From contig NZ_JANJZR010000034.1 in the NCBI RefSeq assembly GCF_024623065.1, forward strand, positions 1 through 43,978: DNA of 43,978 nt, written 5' to 3'. The position numbers were made by a program, and so were the translations under genes. Numbering within the stretch: position 1 is the first letter of the stretch; every line of letters starts with the position of its first letter. The stretch comes from Bacteroides acidifaciens. GTDB taxonomy: Bacteria > Bacteroidota > Bacteroidia > Bacteroidales > Bacteroidaceae. Below the pieces are notes generated by a model that worked only from the letters and a program-made list of their open reading frames with translations, did no database searches and was not told the origin of the DNA. Shown one piece after another: positions 43,969-43,978 of this stretch.

Positions 43969-43978
43969 TGTATATTTA

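Noticed and set aside
1..43978. CRISPR array
   Set aside because: No regularly spaced direct repeats of 23-40 bases and no cas genes were seen.

Overview
The window is a piece of a Bacteroides chromosome, most likely the B. thetaiotaomicron/ovatus/xylanisolvens group. Three things point there: repeated promoters of the Bacteroidetes type (TTTG or TTG, about 20 bases, TAnnTTTG), a typical set of Bacteroides housekeeping proteins, and a mobilizable element of the Bacteroides style. No species call is possible from the sequence alone.

Left part (1-22.9 kb, core genome). Two tandem tRNA-Asn genes (minus strand) are followed by a PfkB sugar/nucleoside kinase and a C-terminal processing protease, S-adenosylhomocysteine hydrolase, a large YfhO-type membrane protein, a tripartite efflux operon (TolC-like, HlyD/EmrA-like, MFS) with an AraC regulator, uracil phosphoribosyltransferase, PEP carboxykinase, a two-gene chromate-type transporter, the GTPase TypA/BipA divergent from ribosomal protein S15, a HTH-cupin regulator with an acyl-CoA ligase, and mannose-1-phosphate guanylyltransferase. 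Clear hairpin terminators separate most units.

Middle part (22954-39057). A 16.1-kb integrative mobilizable element sits in the 3' end of a tRNA-Leu(CAA) gene. A 14-bp direct repeat of the tRNA end marks both junctions, and a 23-bp subterminal repeat lies just inside each end. The left half is a replication/mobilization backbone: unknown protein, excisionase-like HTH, RepA-like ATPase, primase, candidate oriT, MobC, MobA relaxase, and a coiled-coil membrane protein. The right half is visibly more AT-rich cargo: an RteC-like gene with a frameshift, an outer-membrane cluster (53-aa lipoprotein, 222-aa envelope protein, 763-aa beta-barrel receptor, 83-aa lipoprotein with four 16-residue repeats), a complete 1022-bp IS982-family insertion sequence, a GNAT acetyltransferase, two adjacent Crp/Fnr regulators, a broken DUF1016/PDDEXK nuclease gene and the tyrosine integrase. 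No conjugation (tra) genes are present, so transfer would need a helper.

Right part (39.1-43.98 kb). After the right junction comes the hairpin that probably terminated the tRNA gene before insertion, a small gene remnant, a membrane-anchored protein made of two copies of one domain, a VirE/BT4734-like primase-helicase family protein flanked by copies of a GGTGAAAGATGA motif, a striking 280-bp gapless imperfect palindrome, and a TonB energy transducer. The palindrome and the outer-membrane cargo cluster are the most unusual features.
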